Shown here: positions 48,456 through 61,188 of the stretch, piece after piece | Layout: each line of letters opens with the position of its first letter | Position numbering within the stretch: the first letter of the stretch is position 1 | Assembly: GCA_033782935.1 (NCBI GenBank) | Contig: JAWQEG010000169.1 | Span: forward strand, 248,001-312,000 | Source of the DNA: Petrolisthes cinctipes | Taxonomy: Eukaryota; Arthropoda; Malacostraca; Decapoda; Porcellanidae | Length of the DNA stretch: 64,000 nt | Direction of reading: 5' to 3' | Position numbers and translations under genes: made by a program | The notes under the pieces: generated by a model | Seen by the model: only the letters and a program-made list of their open reading frames with translations | Told to the model about the DNA's origin: nothing | Database searches by the model: none

Positions 48456-51400
48456 GGCATGTACAGATTGCTTCTGCGACCCCAAAATATTGAATTTCTG
48501 TGTGTTTTGAGCCTGAATTTGAGATATAAACGGGTACTGAAGATGCATGCACATATCGACATTTGGGCACCTAAAATATCGATTTTGAGCAAGTTTTGAG
48601 CCTATATTTTAAAAACATTCTAGCACTGAGTAGGCATGTACAGATCGCTTCTGGGACCCCAAAATATCGAATTTTTGGGTGTTTTGAGCCTGAATTTTAT
48701 ATATAAACGAGTATAGAAGATGCATACACATATTGACTTTGAGCACCAAAAAGATCGATTTTCAGTATGTTTTTGGCCTGTATTTTGAAAATACTCTAAC
48801 ACGGAGTAGGCATGTACAGATACCTTCTGGGACCCCTAAATATCGAATTTTCGGGTGTTTTGGGACTGAATTTGAGATATCGACTTTTTGGCACCTATAA
48901 GATCGATTTTTAGCATGTTTTTAGCCTATATTTTGAAAATATTCTAGCACTGAGTAGGCATGTACAGATTGCTTCTGGGACCCCAAAATATTGAATTTTC
49001 GGGTGTTTTGAGCCTGAATTTGAGATATAAACGGGTACAGAAGATACATGCACATATTGACTTTGGGCATCTAAAATATCGATTTTCAGCATGTTTTGGG
49101 CCTGTATTTTGAAAATACTCTAACACTGAGTAGGCATGTACAGATTGCTTCTGGGACCCCAAAATATTGAATTTTCGGGTGTTTTGAGCCTGAATTTGAG
49201 ATATAAACGCGTACTGAAGATGCATGCACATATCGACTTTTGGGCACCTAAAAGATCGATTTTCAGTATGTTTTTGGCCTGTATTTTGAAAATACTCTAA
49301 CACGGAGTAGGCATGTACAGATCGCTTCTGGGACCCCAAAATATCGAATTTTCGGGTGTTTAGGGCCTGAATTTGAGATATAAACAGGTACAGAAGATGC
49401 ATGCACATATCGACTTTTGGGCACCTAAAAGATTGATTTTCAGTATGTTTTTGGCCTGTATTTTGAAAATACTCTAACACGGAGTAGGCATGTACAGATC
49501 TCTTCTGGGACCCCTAAATATCGAATTTTCGGGTGTTTTGGGATTGAATTTGAGATATCAATTTTTTGGCACCTAAAATGTCGATTTTTAGCATGTTTTT
49601 AGCCTATATTTTGAAAAAAATCTAGCACTGAGTAGGCATGTACAGACTGCTTCTGGGACCCCAAAATATTGAATTTTCGGGTGTTTTGAGTAAGAATTTG
49701 AGATATAAACGGGTACAGAAGATACATGAACATATTGACTTTGGGCATCTAAAATATCGATTTTCAGTATGTTTTTGGCCTGTATTTTGAAAATACTCTA
49801 ACACGGAGTAGGCATGTACAGATCGCTTCTGGGACCCCAAAATATCGAATTTTCGGGTGTTTTGAGCCTGAATTTGAGATATAAACGGGTACAGAAGATA
49901 CAAGCACATATTGACTTTGGGCATCTAAAATATCGATTTTCAGCATGTTTTGGGCATGTGTTTTGAAAATACTCTAACACGGAGTAGGCATGTACAGATC
50001 GCTTCTGGGACCCCAAAATATCGAATTCTCGGGTTTTTTTAGACTGAATTTGAGATATAAACGAGTACAGAAGAGGCATGCACATATCGACTTTTGGGCA
50101 CCTAAAATTTCGATTTTGAGCATGTTTTGAGCCTATATTTTGAAAACATTCTAGCACTGAGTAGGCATGTACAGATCGCTTCTGGGACCCCAAAATATCG
50201 AATTTTCGGGTGTTTTGAGCCTGAATTTGAGATATAAACGAGTATCGAAGAAGCATACACATATTGACTTTGGGCACCAAAAATATCGATTTTCAGCATG
50301 TTTTGAGCCTGAATTATGAAAATACTCTAACACGAAGTAGGCATGTACAGATCGCTTCTGGGACCCCAAAATATCAAATTTTCGGGTGTTTTGAGACTGA
50401 ATTTTAGATATAAACGAGTATAGAAGATGCATACACATATTGACTTTGGGCACCAAAAATATCGATTTTCAGCATGTTTTGGGCCTGAATTTTGAAAATA
50501 CACTAACACGGAGTAGGCATGTACCGATCGCTTCTGGGACCCCTAAATATCGAAGTTTCGGGTGTTTTGGAACTGAATTTGAGATATCGACTTTTTGGCA
50601 CCTAAAAGATCGATTTTCAGTATGTTTTTAGCCTATATTTTGAAAATATTCTAGCACGGAGTAGGCATGTACAGATCGCTTCTGGGACCCCAAAATATCG
50701 AATTTTCGGGTGTTTTGAGCTTGAATTTGAGATATAAACGAGTACAGAAGATGCATGCACATATCGACTTTTGGGCACCTAAAATATCGATTTTGAGCAT
50801 GTTTTGAGCCTATATTTTGAAAACATACTAGCTCTGAGTAGGCATGTACAGATCGCTTCTGGGACCCAAAAATATCGAATTTTCGGGTGTTTAGGGCCAG
50901 AATTTGAGATATAAACGGGTACAGAAGATGCATGCACATATCGACTTTTCGGCACCTAAAAGATCGATTTTCAGTATGTTTTTGGCCTGTATTTTGAAAA
51001 TACTCAAACACGGAGTAGGCATGTACAGATCCCTTCTGGGACCCCTAAATATCGAATTTTCGGGTGTTTTGGGACTGAATTTGAGATATCGACTTTTTGG
51101 CACCTAAAAGATCGATTTTTAGCATGTTTTTAGCCTATATTTTGAAAATATTCTAGCACTGAGTAGGCATGTACAGATTGCTTCTGGGACCCCAAAATAT
51201 TGAATATTCGGGTGTTTTGAGCCAGAATTTGATATATAAACGGGTACAGAAGATACATGCACATATTGACTTTGGGCATCTAAAATATCGATTTTCAGCA
51301 TGTTTTGGGCCTGTATTTTGAAAATACTCTAACACTGAGTAGGCATGTACAGATTGCTTCTGGGACCCCAAAATATTGAATTTTCGGGTGTTTTGAGCCT

Positions 51401-51689
51401 GAATTTGAGATATAAACGGGTACTGAAGATGCATGCACATATCGACTTTTGTGCACCTAAAAGATCGATTTTCAGTATGTTTTGAGCATGTATTTTGAAA
51501 ATACTCTAACACGGAGTAGGCATGTACAGATCGCTTCTGGGACCCCTAAATATCGAATTTTCGGGTGTTTTGGGACTGAATTTGAGATATCGACTTTTTG
51601 GCACCTAAAAGATCGATCTTTAGCATGTTTTTAGCCTATATTTTGAAAATATTCTAGCACTGAGTAGGCATGTACAGATTGCATCTGGG
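48456..51689. repeat. Mixed segment with a dispersed copy of the 42-kb block
   Basis: Contains L-rich groups (starts 48,456; 48,633; 48,809; 48,957; 49,133; 49,310; 49,487; 49,635). A block at about 49,555-50,340 matches 41,862-42,647 (offset 7,693 bp) with TTTTGAGTAAGAATTTG, CACCTAAAATGTCG, GATACAAGCACATATTG and AAATTTCGATTTTGAG. From about 50,800 the pentamer phase is back, with CTAGCTCTGAGTA and TTTTCGGCACC monomers. No gene is seen. Confidence 0.8.
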
Positions 51690-54343
51690 ACCCCAAAATA
51701 TTGAATTTTCGGGTGTTTTGAGCCTGAATTTGAGATATAAACGGGTACTGAAGATGCATGCACATATCGACTTTTGTGCACCTAAAAGATCGATTTTCAG
51801 TATGTTTTGAGCATGTATTTTGAAAATACTCTAACACGGAGTAGGCATGTACAGATCGCTTCTGGGACCCCTAAATATCGAATTTTCGGGTGTTTTGGGA
51901 CTGAATTTGAGATATCGACTTTTTGGTACCTAAAAGATCGATTTTTAGCATGTTTTTAGCCTATATTTTGAAAATATTCTAGCACTGAGTAGGCATGTAC
52001 AGATTGCTTCTGGGACCCCAAAATATTGAATTTTCGGGTGTTTTGAGCCTGAATTTGAGATATAAACGGGTACAGAAGATACATGCTAATATTGACTTTG
52101 GGCATCTAAAATATCGATTTTCAGCATGTTTTGGGCCTGTATTTTGAAAATACTCTAACACTGAGTAGGCATGTACAGATTGCTTCTGGGACCCCAAAAT
52201 ATTGATATTTCGGGTGTTTTGAGCCTGAATTTGAGATATAAACTGGTACTGAAGATGCATGAACATATCGACTTTTGTGCACCTAAAAGATCGATTTTCA
52301 GTATGTTTTGAGCATGTATTTTGAAAATACTCTAACACGGAGTAGGCATGTACAGATCGCTTCTGGGACCCCTAAATATCGAATTTTCGGGTGTTTTGGG
52401 ACTGAATTTGAGATATCGACTTTTGGCACCTAAAAGATCGATTTTTAGCATGTTTTTAGCCTATATTTTGAAAATATTCTAGCACTGATTAGGCATGTAC
52501 AGATTGCTTCTGGGACCCCAAAATATTGAATTTTCGGGTGTTTTCAGCCTGAATTTGAGATATAAACGGGTACTGAAGATGCATGCACATATCGACATGT
52601 GGGCACCAAAAATATCGATTTTCAGCATGTTATGGGCCTGAATTTTGAAAACATTCTAGCACTGAGTAGGCATGTACAGATCGCTTCTGGGACCCCAAAA
52701 TATCAAATTTTCGGGTGTTTTGAGCCTGAATTTTAGATATAAACGAGTATAGAAGATGCATACACATATTGACTTTGGGCACCAAAAATATCGATTTTCA
52801 GCATGTTTTGGGCCTGAATTTTGAATATACACTAACACGGAGTGGGCATGTGCCGATCGCATCTGGGACCCCTAAATATCGAAGTTTCGGGTGTTTTGGA
52901 ACTGAGTTTGAGATATCGACTTTTTGGCACCTAAAAGATCGATTTTCAGTATGTTTTTAGCCTATATTTTGAAAATATTCTAGCACGGAGTAGGCATGTA
53001 CAGATCGCTTCTGGGACCCCAAAATATTGAATTTTCGGGTGTTTTGAGCTTGAATTTGAGATATAAACGAGTACAGAAGATGCATGCACATATCGACTTT
53101 TGGGCACCTAAAATATCGATTTTGAGCATGTTTTGAGCCTATAATTTGAAAACATTCTAGCTCTGAGTAGGCATGTACAGATAGCTTCTGGGACCCAAAA
53201 ATATCGAATTTTCGGGTGTTTAGGGCCAGAATTTGAGATATAAACGAGTACAGAAGATGCATGCACATATCGACTTTTCGGCTCCTAAAAGATCGATTTT
53301 CAGTATGTTTTTGGCCTGTATTTTGAAAATACTCTAACACGGAGTAGGCATATACAGATCCCTTCTGGGACCCCTAAATATCGAATTTTCGGGTGTTTTG
53401 GGACTGAATTTGAGATATCGACTTTTTGGCACCTAAAAGATCGATTTTTAGCATGTTTTTAGCCTATATTTTGAAAATATTCTAGCACTGAGTAGGCATG
53501 TACAGATTGCTTTTGGGACCCCAAAATATTGAATTTTCGGGTGTTTTGAGCCTGAATTTGATATATAAACGGGTACAGAAGATACATGCACATATTGACT
53601 TTGGGCATCTAAAATATCGATTTTCAGCATGTTTTGGGCCTGTATTTTGAAAATACTCTAACACTGAGTAGGCATGTACAGATTGCTTCTGGGACCCCAA
53701 AATATTGAATTTTCGGGTGTTTTGAGCCTGAATTTGAGATATAAACGGATACTGAAGATGCATGCACATATCGACTTTTGAGCACCTAAAAGATCGATTT
53801 TCAGTATGTTTTGCGCATGTATTTTGAAAATACTCTAACACGGAGTAGGCATGTACAGATCGCTTCTGGGACCCCTAAATATCGAATTTTCGGGTGTTTT
53901 GGGACTGAATTTGAGATATCGACTTTTGGGCACCTAAAATATCGATTTTGAGCATGTTTTGAGCCTATATTTTGAAAACATTCTAGCTCTGAGTAGGCAT
54001 GTACAGATCGCTTCTGGGACCCAAAAATATCGAATTTTCGGGTGTTTAGGGCCAGAATTTGAGATATAAACGGGTACAGAAGATGCATGCACATATCGAC
54101 TTTTCGGCACCTAAAAGATCGATTTTCAGTATGTTTTTGGCCTGTATTTTGAAAATACTCTAACACAGAGTAGGCATGTACAGATCGCTTCTGGGACCCC
54201 TAAATATCGAATTTTCGGGTGTTTTGGTACTGAATTTGAGATATCGACTTTTTGGCACCTAAAAGATCGATTTTTAGCATGTTTTTAGCCTATATTTTGA
54301 AAATATTCTAGCACTGAGTAGGCATGTACATATTGCTTCTGGG
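51690..54343. repeat. 2,654-bp unit (repeated at 54,344)
   Basis: Repeats at an offset of 2,654 bp, with homology running to about 54,394 / 57,048. Rare markers shared are ACATGCTAATATTGAC, ATTGATATTTCGGG, AAACTGGTACTGAAG, GTTATGGGCC, AATATACACTAACACGGAG, TAATTTGAAAACATTC, GGCTCCTAAAAG and TTTTGCGCATG. The length equals two 826-bp pentamers plus two 501-bp trimers. One visible difference is CATGTGCCGATCGC near 52,848 versus CATGTACCGATCGC. Confidence 0.88.
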
Positions 54344-57300
54344 ACCCCAAAATATTGAATTTTCGGGTGTTTTGAGCCTGAATTTGAGATATAAACGGGT
54401 ACTGAAGATGCATGCACATATCGACTTTTGTGCACCTAAAAGATCGATTTTCAGTATGTTTTGAGCATGTATTTTGAAAATACTCTAACACGGAGTAGGC
54501 ATGTACAGATCGCTTCTGGGACCCCTAAATATCGAATTTTCGGGTGTTTTGGGACTGAATTTGAGATATCGACTTTTTGGCACCTAAAAGATCGATTTTT
54601 AGCATGTTTTTAGCCTATATTTTGAAAATATTCTAGCACTGAGTAGGCATGTACAGATTGCTTCTGGGACCCCAAAATATTGAATTTTCGGGTGTTTTGA
54701 GCCTGAATTTGAGATATAAACGGGTACAGAAGATACATGCTAATATTGACTTTGGGCATCTAAAATATCGATTTTCAGCATGTTTTGGGCCTGTATTTTG
54801 AAAATACTCTAACACTGAGTAGGCATGTACAGATTGCTTCTGGGACCCCAAAATATTGATATTTCGGGTGTTTTGAGCCTGAATTTGAGATATAAACTGG
54901 TACTGAAGATGCATGAACATATCGACTTTTGTGCACCTAAAAGATCGATTTTCAGTACGTTTTGAGCATGTATTTTGAAAATACTCTAACACGGAGTAGG
55001 CATGTACAGATCGCTTCTGGGACCCCTAAATATCGAATTTTCGGGTGTTTTGGGACTGAATTTGAGATATCGACTTTTGGCACCTAAAAGATCGATTTTT
55101 AGCATGTTTTTAGCCTATATTTTGAAAATATTCTAGCACTGATTAGGCATGTACAGATTGCTTCTGGGACCCCAAAATATTGAATTTTCGGGTGTTTTCA
55201 GCCTGAATTTGAGATATAAACGGGTACTGAAGATGCATGCACATATCGACATGTGGGCACCAAAAATATCGATTTTCAGCATGTTATGGGCCTGAATTTT
55301 GAAAACATTCTAGCACTGAGTAGGCATGTACAGATCGCTTCTGGGACCCCAAAATATCAAATTTTCGGGTGTTTTGAGCCTGAATTTTAGATATAAACGA
55401 GTATAGAAGATGCATACACATATTGACTTTGGGCACCAAAAATATCGATTTTCAGCATGTTTTGGGCCTGAATTTTGAATATACACTAACACGGAGTGGG
55501 CATGTACCGATCGCATCTGGGACCCCTAAATATCGAAGTTTCGGGTGTTTTGGAACTGAGTTTGAGATATCGACTTTTTGGCACCTAAAAGATCGATTTT
55601 CAGTATGTTTTTAGCCTATATTTTGAAAATATTCTAGCACGGAGTAGGCATGTACAGATCGCTTCTGGGACCCCAAAATATTGAATTTTCGGGTGTTTTG
55701 AGCTTGAATTTGAGATATAAACGAGTACAGAAGATGCATGCACATATCGACTTTTGGGCACCTAAAATATCGATTTTGAGCATGTTTTGAGCCTATAATT
55801 TGAAAACATTCTAGCTCTGAGTAGGCATGTACAGATAGCTTCTGGGACCCAAAAATATCGAATTTTCGGGTGTTTAGGGCCAGAATTTGAGATATAAACG
55901 AGTACAGAAGATGCATGCACATATCGACTTTTCGGCTCCTAAAAGATCGATTTTCAGTATGTTTTTGGCCTGTATTTTGAAAATACTCTAACACGGAGTA
56001 GGCATATACAGATCCCTTCTGGGACCCCTAAATATCGAATTTTCGGGTGTTTTGGGACTGAATTTGAGATATCGACTTTTTGGCACCTAAAAGATCGATT
56101 TTTAGCATGTTTTTAGCCTATATTTTGAAAATATTCTAGCACTGAGTAGGCATGTACAGATTGCTTTTGGGACCCCAAAATATTGAATTTTCGGGTGTTT
56201 TGAGCCTGAATTTGATATATAAACGGGTACAGAAGATACATGCACATATTGACTTTGGGCATCTAAAATATCGATTTTCAGCATGTTTTGGGCCTGTATT
56301 TTGAAAATACTCTAACACTGAGTAGGCATGTATAGATTGCTTCTGGGACCCCAAAATATTGAATTTTCGGGTGTTTTGAGCCTGAATTTGAGATATAAAC
56401 GGATACTGAAGATGCATGCACATATCGACTTTTGAGCACCTAAAAGATCGATTTTCAGTATGTTTTGCGCATGTATTTTGAAAATACTCTAACACGGAGT
56501 AGGCATGTACAGATCGCTTCTGGGACCCCTAAATATCGAATTTTCGGGTGTTTTGGGACTGAATTTGAGATATCGACTTTTGGGCACCTAAAATATCGAT
56601 TTTGAGCATGTTTTGAGCCTATATTTTGAAAACATTCTAGCTCTGAGTAGGCATGTACAGATCGCTTCTGGGACCCAAAAATATCGAATTTTCGGGTGTT
56701 TAGGGCCAGAATTTGAGATATAAACGGGTACAGAAGATGCATGCACATATCGACTTTTCGGCACCTAAAAGATCGATTTTCAGTATGTTTTTGGCCTGTA
56801 TTTTGAAAATACTCTAACACAGAGTAGGCATGTACAGATCGCTTCTGGGACCCCTAAATATCGAATTTTCGGGTGTTTTGGTACTGAATTTGAGATATCG
56901 ACTTTTTGGCACCTAAAAGATCGATTTTTAGCATGTTTTTAGCCTATATTTTGAAAATATTCTAGCACTGAGTAGGCATGTACATATTGCTTCTGGGACC
57001 CCAAAATATTGAATTTTCGGGTGTTTTGAGCCTGAATTTGAGATATAAGCGGGTACAGAAGATACATGCACATATTGACTTTGGGCATCTAAAATATCGA
57101 TTTTCAGTATGTTTTGGGCCTGTATTTTGAAAATACTCTAACACTGAGTAGGCATGTACAGATTGCTTCTGGGACCCCAAAATATTGAATTTTCGGGTGT
57201 TTTGAGCCTGAATTTGAGATATAAACGGGTACTGAAGATGCATGCACATATCGACTTTTGTGCACCTAAAAGATCGATTTTCAGTATGTTTTGAGCATGT

Positions 57301-57708
57301 ATTTTGAAAATACTCTAACACGGAGTAGGCATGTACAGATCGCTTCTGGGACCCCTAAATATCGAATTTTCGGGTGTTTTGGGACTGAATTTGAGATATC
57401 GACTTTTGGGCACCTAAAATATCGATTTTGAGCATGTTTTGAGCCTATATTTTGAAAACATTCTAGCTCTGAGTAGGCATGTACAGATCGCTTCTGGGAC
57501 CCAAAAATATCGAATTTTCGGGTGTTTAGGGCCAGAATTTGAGATATAAACGTGTACAGAAGATGCATGCACATATCGACTTTTCGGCACCTAAAAGATC
57601 GATTTTCAGTATGTTTTTGGCCTGTATTTTGAAAATACTCTAACACAGAGTAGGCATGTACAGATCCCTTCTGGGACCCCTAAATATCGAAGCTTCGGGT
57701 GTTTTGGT
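54229..57708. repeat. 3,480-bp unit, copy 1
   Basis: Directly followed by a second copy at 57,709-61,188. It contains the second 2,654-type unit plus one extra pentamer: 3,480 = 3 x 826 + 2 x 501. The boundary is set by GTTTTGGTACTGAATTTG. Single-base differences I found against copy 2 are CAGTACGTTTTGAGC near 54,957 (CAGTATG in copy 2) and GCATGTATAGATTGC near 56,330 (GCATGTACAG in copy 2). Confidence 0.9.
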
Positions 57709-60700
57709 ACTGAATTTGAGATATCGACTTTTTGGCACCTAAAAGATCGATTTTTAGCATGTTTTTAGCCTATATTTTGAAAATATTCTAGCACTGAGTA
57801 GGCATGTACATATTGCTTCTGGGACCCCAAAATATTGAATTTTCGGGTGTTTTGAGCCTGAATTTGAGATATAAACGGGTACTGAAGATGCATGCACATA
57901 TCGACTTTTGTGCACCTAAAAGATCGATTTTCAGTATGTTTTGAGCATGTATTTTGAAAATACTCTAACACGGAGTAGGCATGTACAGATCGCTTCTGGG
58001 ACCCCTAAATATCGAATTTTCGGGTGTTTTGGGACTGAATTTGAGATATCGACTTTTTGGCACCTAAAAGATCGATTTTTAGCATGTTTTTAGCCTATAT
58101 TTTGAAAATATTCTAGCACTGAGTAGGCATGTACAGATTGCTTCTGGGACCCCAAAATATTGAATTTTCGGGTGTTTTGAGCCTGAATTTGAGATATAAA
58201 CGGGTACAGAAGATACATGCTAATATTGACTTTGGGCATCTAAAATATCGATTTTCAGCATGTTTTGGGCCTGTATTTTGAAAATACTCTAACACTGAGT
58301 AGGCATGTACAGATTGCTTCTGGGACCCCAAAATATTGATATTTCGGGTGTTTTGAGCCTGAATTTGAGATATAAACTGGTACTGAAGATGCATGAACAT
58401 ATCGACTTTTGTGCACCTAAAAGATCGATTTTCAGTATGTTTTGAGCATGTATTTTGAAAATACTCTAACACGGAGTAGGCATGTACAGATCGCTTCTGG
58501 GACCCCTAAATATCGAATTTTCGGGTGTTTTGGGACTGAATTTGAGATATCGACTTTTGGCACCTAAAAGATCGATTTTTAGCATGTTTTTAGCCTATAT
58601 TTTGAAAATATTCTAGCACTGATTAGGCATGTACAGATTGCTTCTGGGACCCCAAAATATTGAATTTTCGGGTGTTTTCAGCCTGAATTTGAGATATAAA
58701 CGGGTACTGAAGATGCATGCACATATCGACATGTGGGCACCAAAAATATCGATTTTCAGCATGTTATGGGCCTGAATTTTGAAAACATTCTAGCACTGAG
58801 TAGGCATGTACAGATCGCTTCTGGGACCCCAAAATATCAAATTTTCGGGTGTTTTGAGCCTGAATTTTAGATATAAACGAGTATAGAAGATGCATACACA
58901 TATTGACTTTGGGCACCAAAAATATCGATTTTCAGCATGTTTTGGGCCTGAATTTTGAATATACACTAACACGGAGTGGGCATGTACCGATCGCATCTGG
59001 GACCCCTAAATATCGAAGTTTCGGGTGTTTTGGAACTGAGTTTGAGATATCGACTTTTTGGCACCTAAAAGATCGATTTTCAGTATGTTTTTAGCCTATA
59101 TTTTGAAAATATTCTAGCACGGAGTAGGCATGTACAGATCGCTTCTGGGACCCCAAAATATTGAATTTTCGGGTGTTTTGAGCTTGAATTTGAGATATAA
59201 ACGAGTACAGAAGATGCATGCACATATCGACTTTTGGGCACCTAAAATATCGATTTTGAGCATGTTTTGAGCCTATAATTTGAAAACATTCTAGCTCTGA
59301 GTAGGCATGTACAGATAGCTTCTGGGACCCAAAAATATCGAATTTTCGGGTGTTTAGGGCCAGAATTTGAGATATAAACGAGTACAGAAGATGCATGCAC
59401 ATATCGACTTTTCGGCTCCTAAAAGATCGATTTTCAGTATGTTTTTGGCCTGTATTTTGAAAATACTCTAACACGGAGTAGGCATATACAGATCCCTTCT
59501 GGGACCCCTAAATATCGAATTTTCGGGTGTTTTGGGACTGAATTTGAGATATCGACTTTTTGGCACCTAAAAGATCGATTTTTAGCATGTTTTTAGCCTA
59601 TATTTTGAAAATATTCTAGCACTGAGTAGGCATGTACAGATTGCTTTTGGGACCCCAAAATATTGAATTTTCGGGTGTTTTGAGCCTGAATTTGATATAT
59701 AAACGGGTACAGAAGATACATGCACATATTGACTTTGGGCATCTAAAATATCGATTTTCAGCATGTTTTGGGCCTGTATTTTGAAAATACTCTAACACTG
59801 AGTAGGCATGTACAGATTGCTTCTGGGACCCCAAAATATTGAATTTTCGGGTGTTTTGAGCCTGAATTTGAGATATAAACGGATACTGAAGATGCATGCA
59901 CATATCGACTTTTGAGCACCTAAAAGATCGATTTTCAGTATGTTTTGCGCATGTATTTTGAAAATACTCTAACACGGAGTAGGCATGTACAGATCGCTTC
60001 TGGGACCCCTAAATATCGAATTTTCGGGTGTTTTGGGACTGAATTTGAGATATCGACTTTTGGGCACCTAAAATATCGATTTTGAGCATGTTTTGAGCCT
60101 ATATTTTGAAAACATTCTAGCTCTGAGTAGGCATGTACAGATCGCTTCTGGGACCCAAAAATATCGAATTTTCGGGTGTTTAGGGCCAGAATTTGAGATA
60201 TAAACGGGTACAGAAGATGCATGCACATATCGACTTTTCGGCACCTAAAAGATCGATTTTCAGTATGTTTTTGGCCTGTATTTTGAAAATACTCTAACAC
60301 AGAGTAGGCATGTACAGATCGCTTCTGGGACCCCTAAATATCGAATTTTCGGGTGTTTTGGTACTGAATTTGAGATATCGACTTTTTGGCACCTAAAAGA
60401 TCGATTTTTAGCATGTTTTTAGCCTATATTTTGAAAATATTCTAGCACTGAGTAGGCATGTACATATTGCTTCTGGGACCCCAAAATATTGAATTTTCGG
60501 GTGTTTTGAGCCTGAATTTGAGATATAAGCGGGTACAGAAGATACATGCACATATTGACTTTGGGCATCTAAAATATCGATTTTCAGTATGTTTTGGGCC
60601 TGTATTTTGAAAATACTCTAACACTGAGTAGGCATGTACAGATTGCTTCTGGGACCCCAAAATATTGAATTTTCGGGTGTTTTGAGCCTGAATTTGAGAT

Positions 60701-61188
60701 ATAAACGGGTACTGAAGATGCATGCACATATCGACTTTTGTGCACCTAAAAGATCGATTTTCAGTATGTTTTGAGCATGTATTTTGAAAATACTCTAACA
60801 CGGAGTAGGCATGTACAGATCGCTTCTGGGACCCCTAAATATCGAATTTTCGGGTGTTTTGGGACTGAATTTGAGATATCGACTTTTGGGCACCTAAAAT
60901 ATCGATTTTGAGCATGTTTTGAGCCTATATTTTGAAAACATTCTAGCTCTGAGTAGGCATGTACAGATCGCTTCTGGGACCCAAAAATATCGAATTTTCG
61001 GGTGTTTAGGGCCAGAATTTGAGATATAAACGTGTACAGAAGATGCATGCACATATCGACTTTTCGGCACCTAAAAGATCGATTTTCAGTATGTTTTTGG
61101 CCTGTATTTTGAAAATACTCTAACACAGAGTAGGCATGTACAGATCCCTTCTGGGACCCCTAAATATCGAAGCTTCGGGTGTTTTGGG
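57709..61188. repeat. 3,480-bp unit, copy 2
   Basis: Near-identical tandem copy of 54,229-57,708. All rare markers fall at exactly +3,480 bp, including AAGCTTCGGGTG at its end, AGATATAAGCGGGTACAG and TGTACATATTGCTTC. It ends where GTTTTGGTACTG becomes GTTTTGGGACTG. With so few differences this is among the youngest duplications in the window. Confidence 0.9.
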
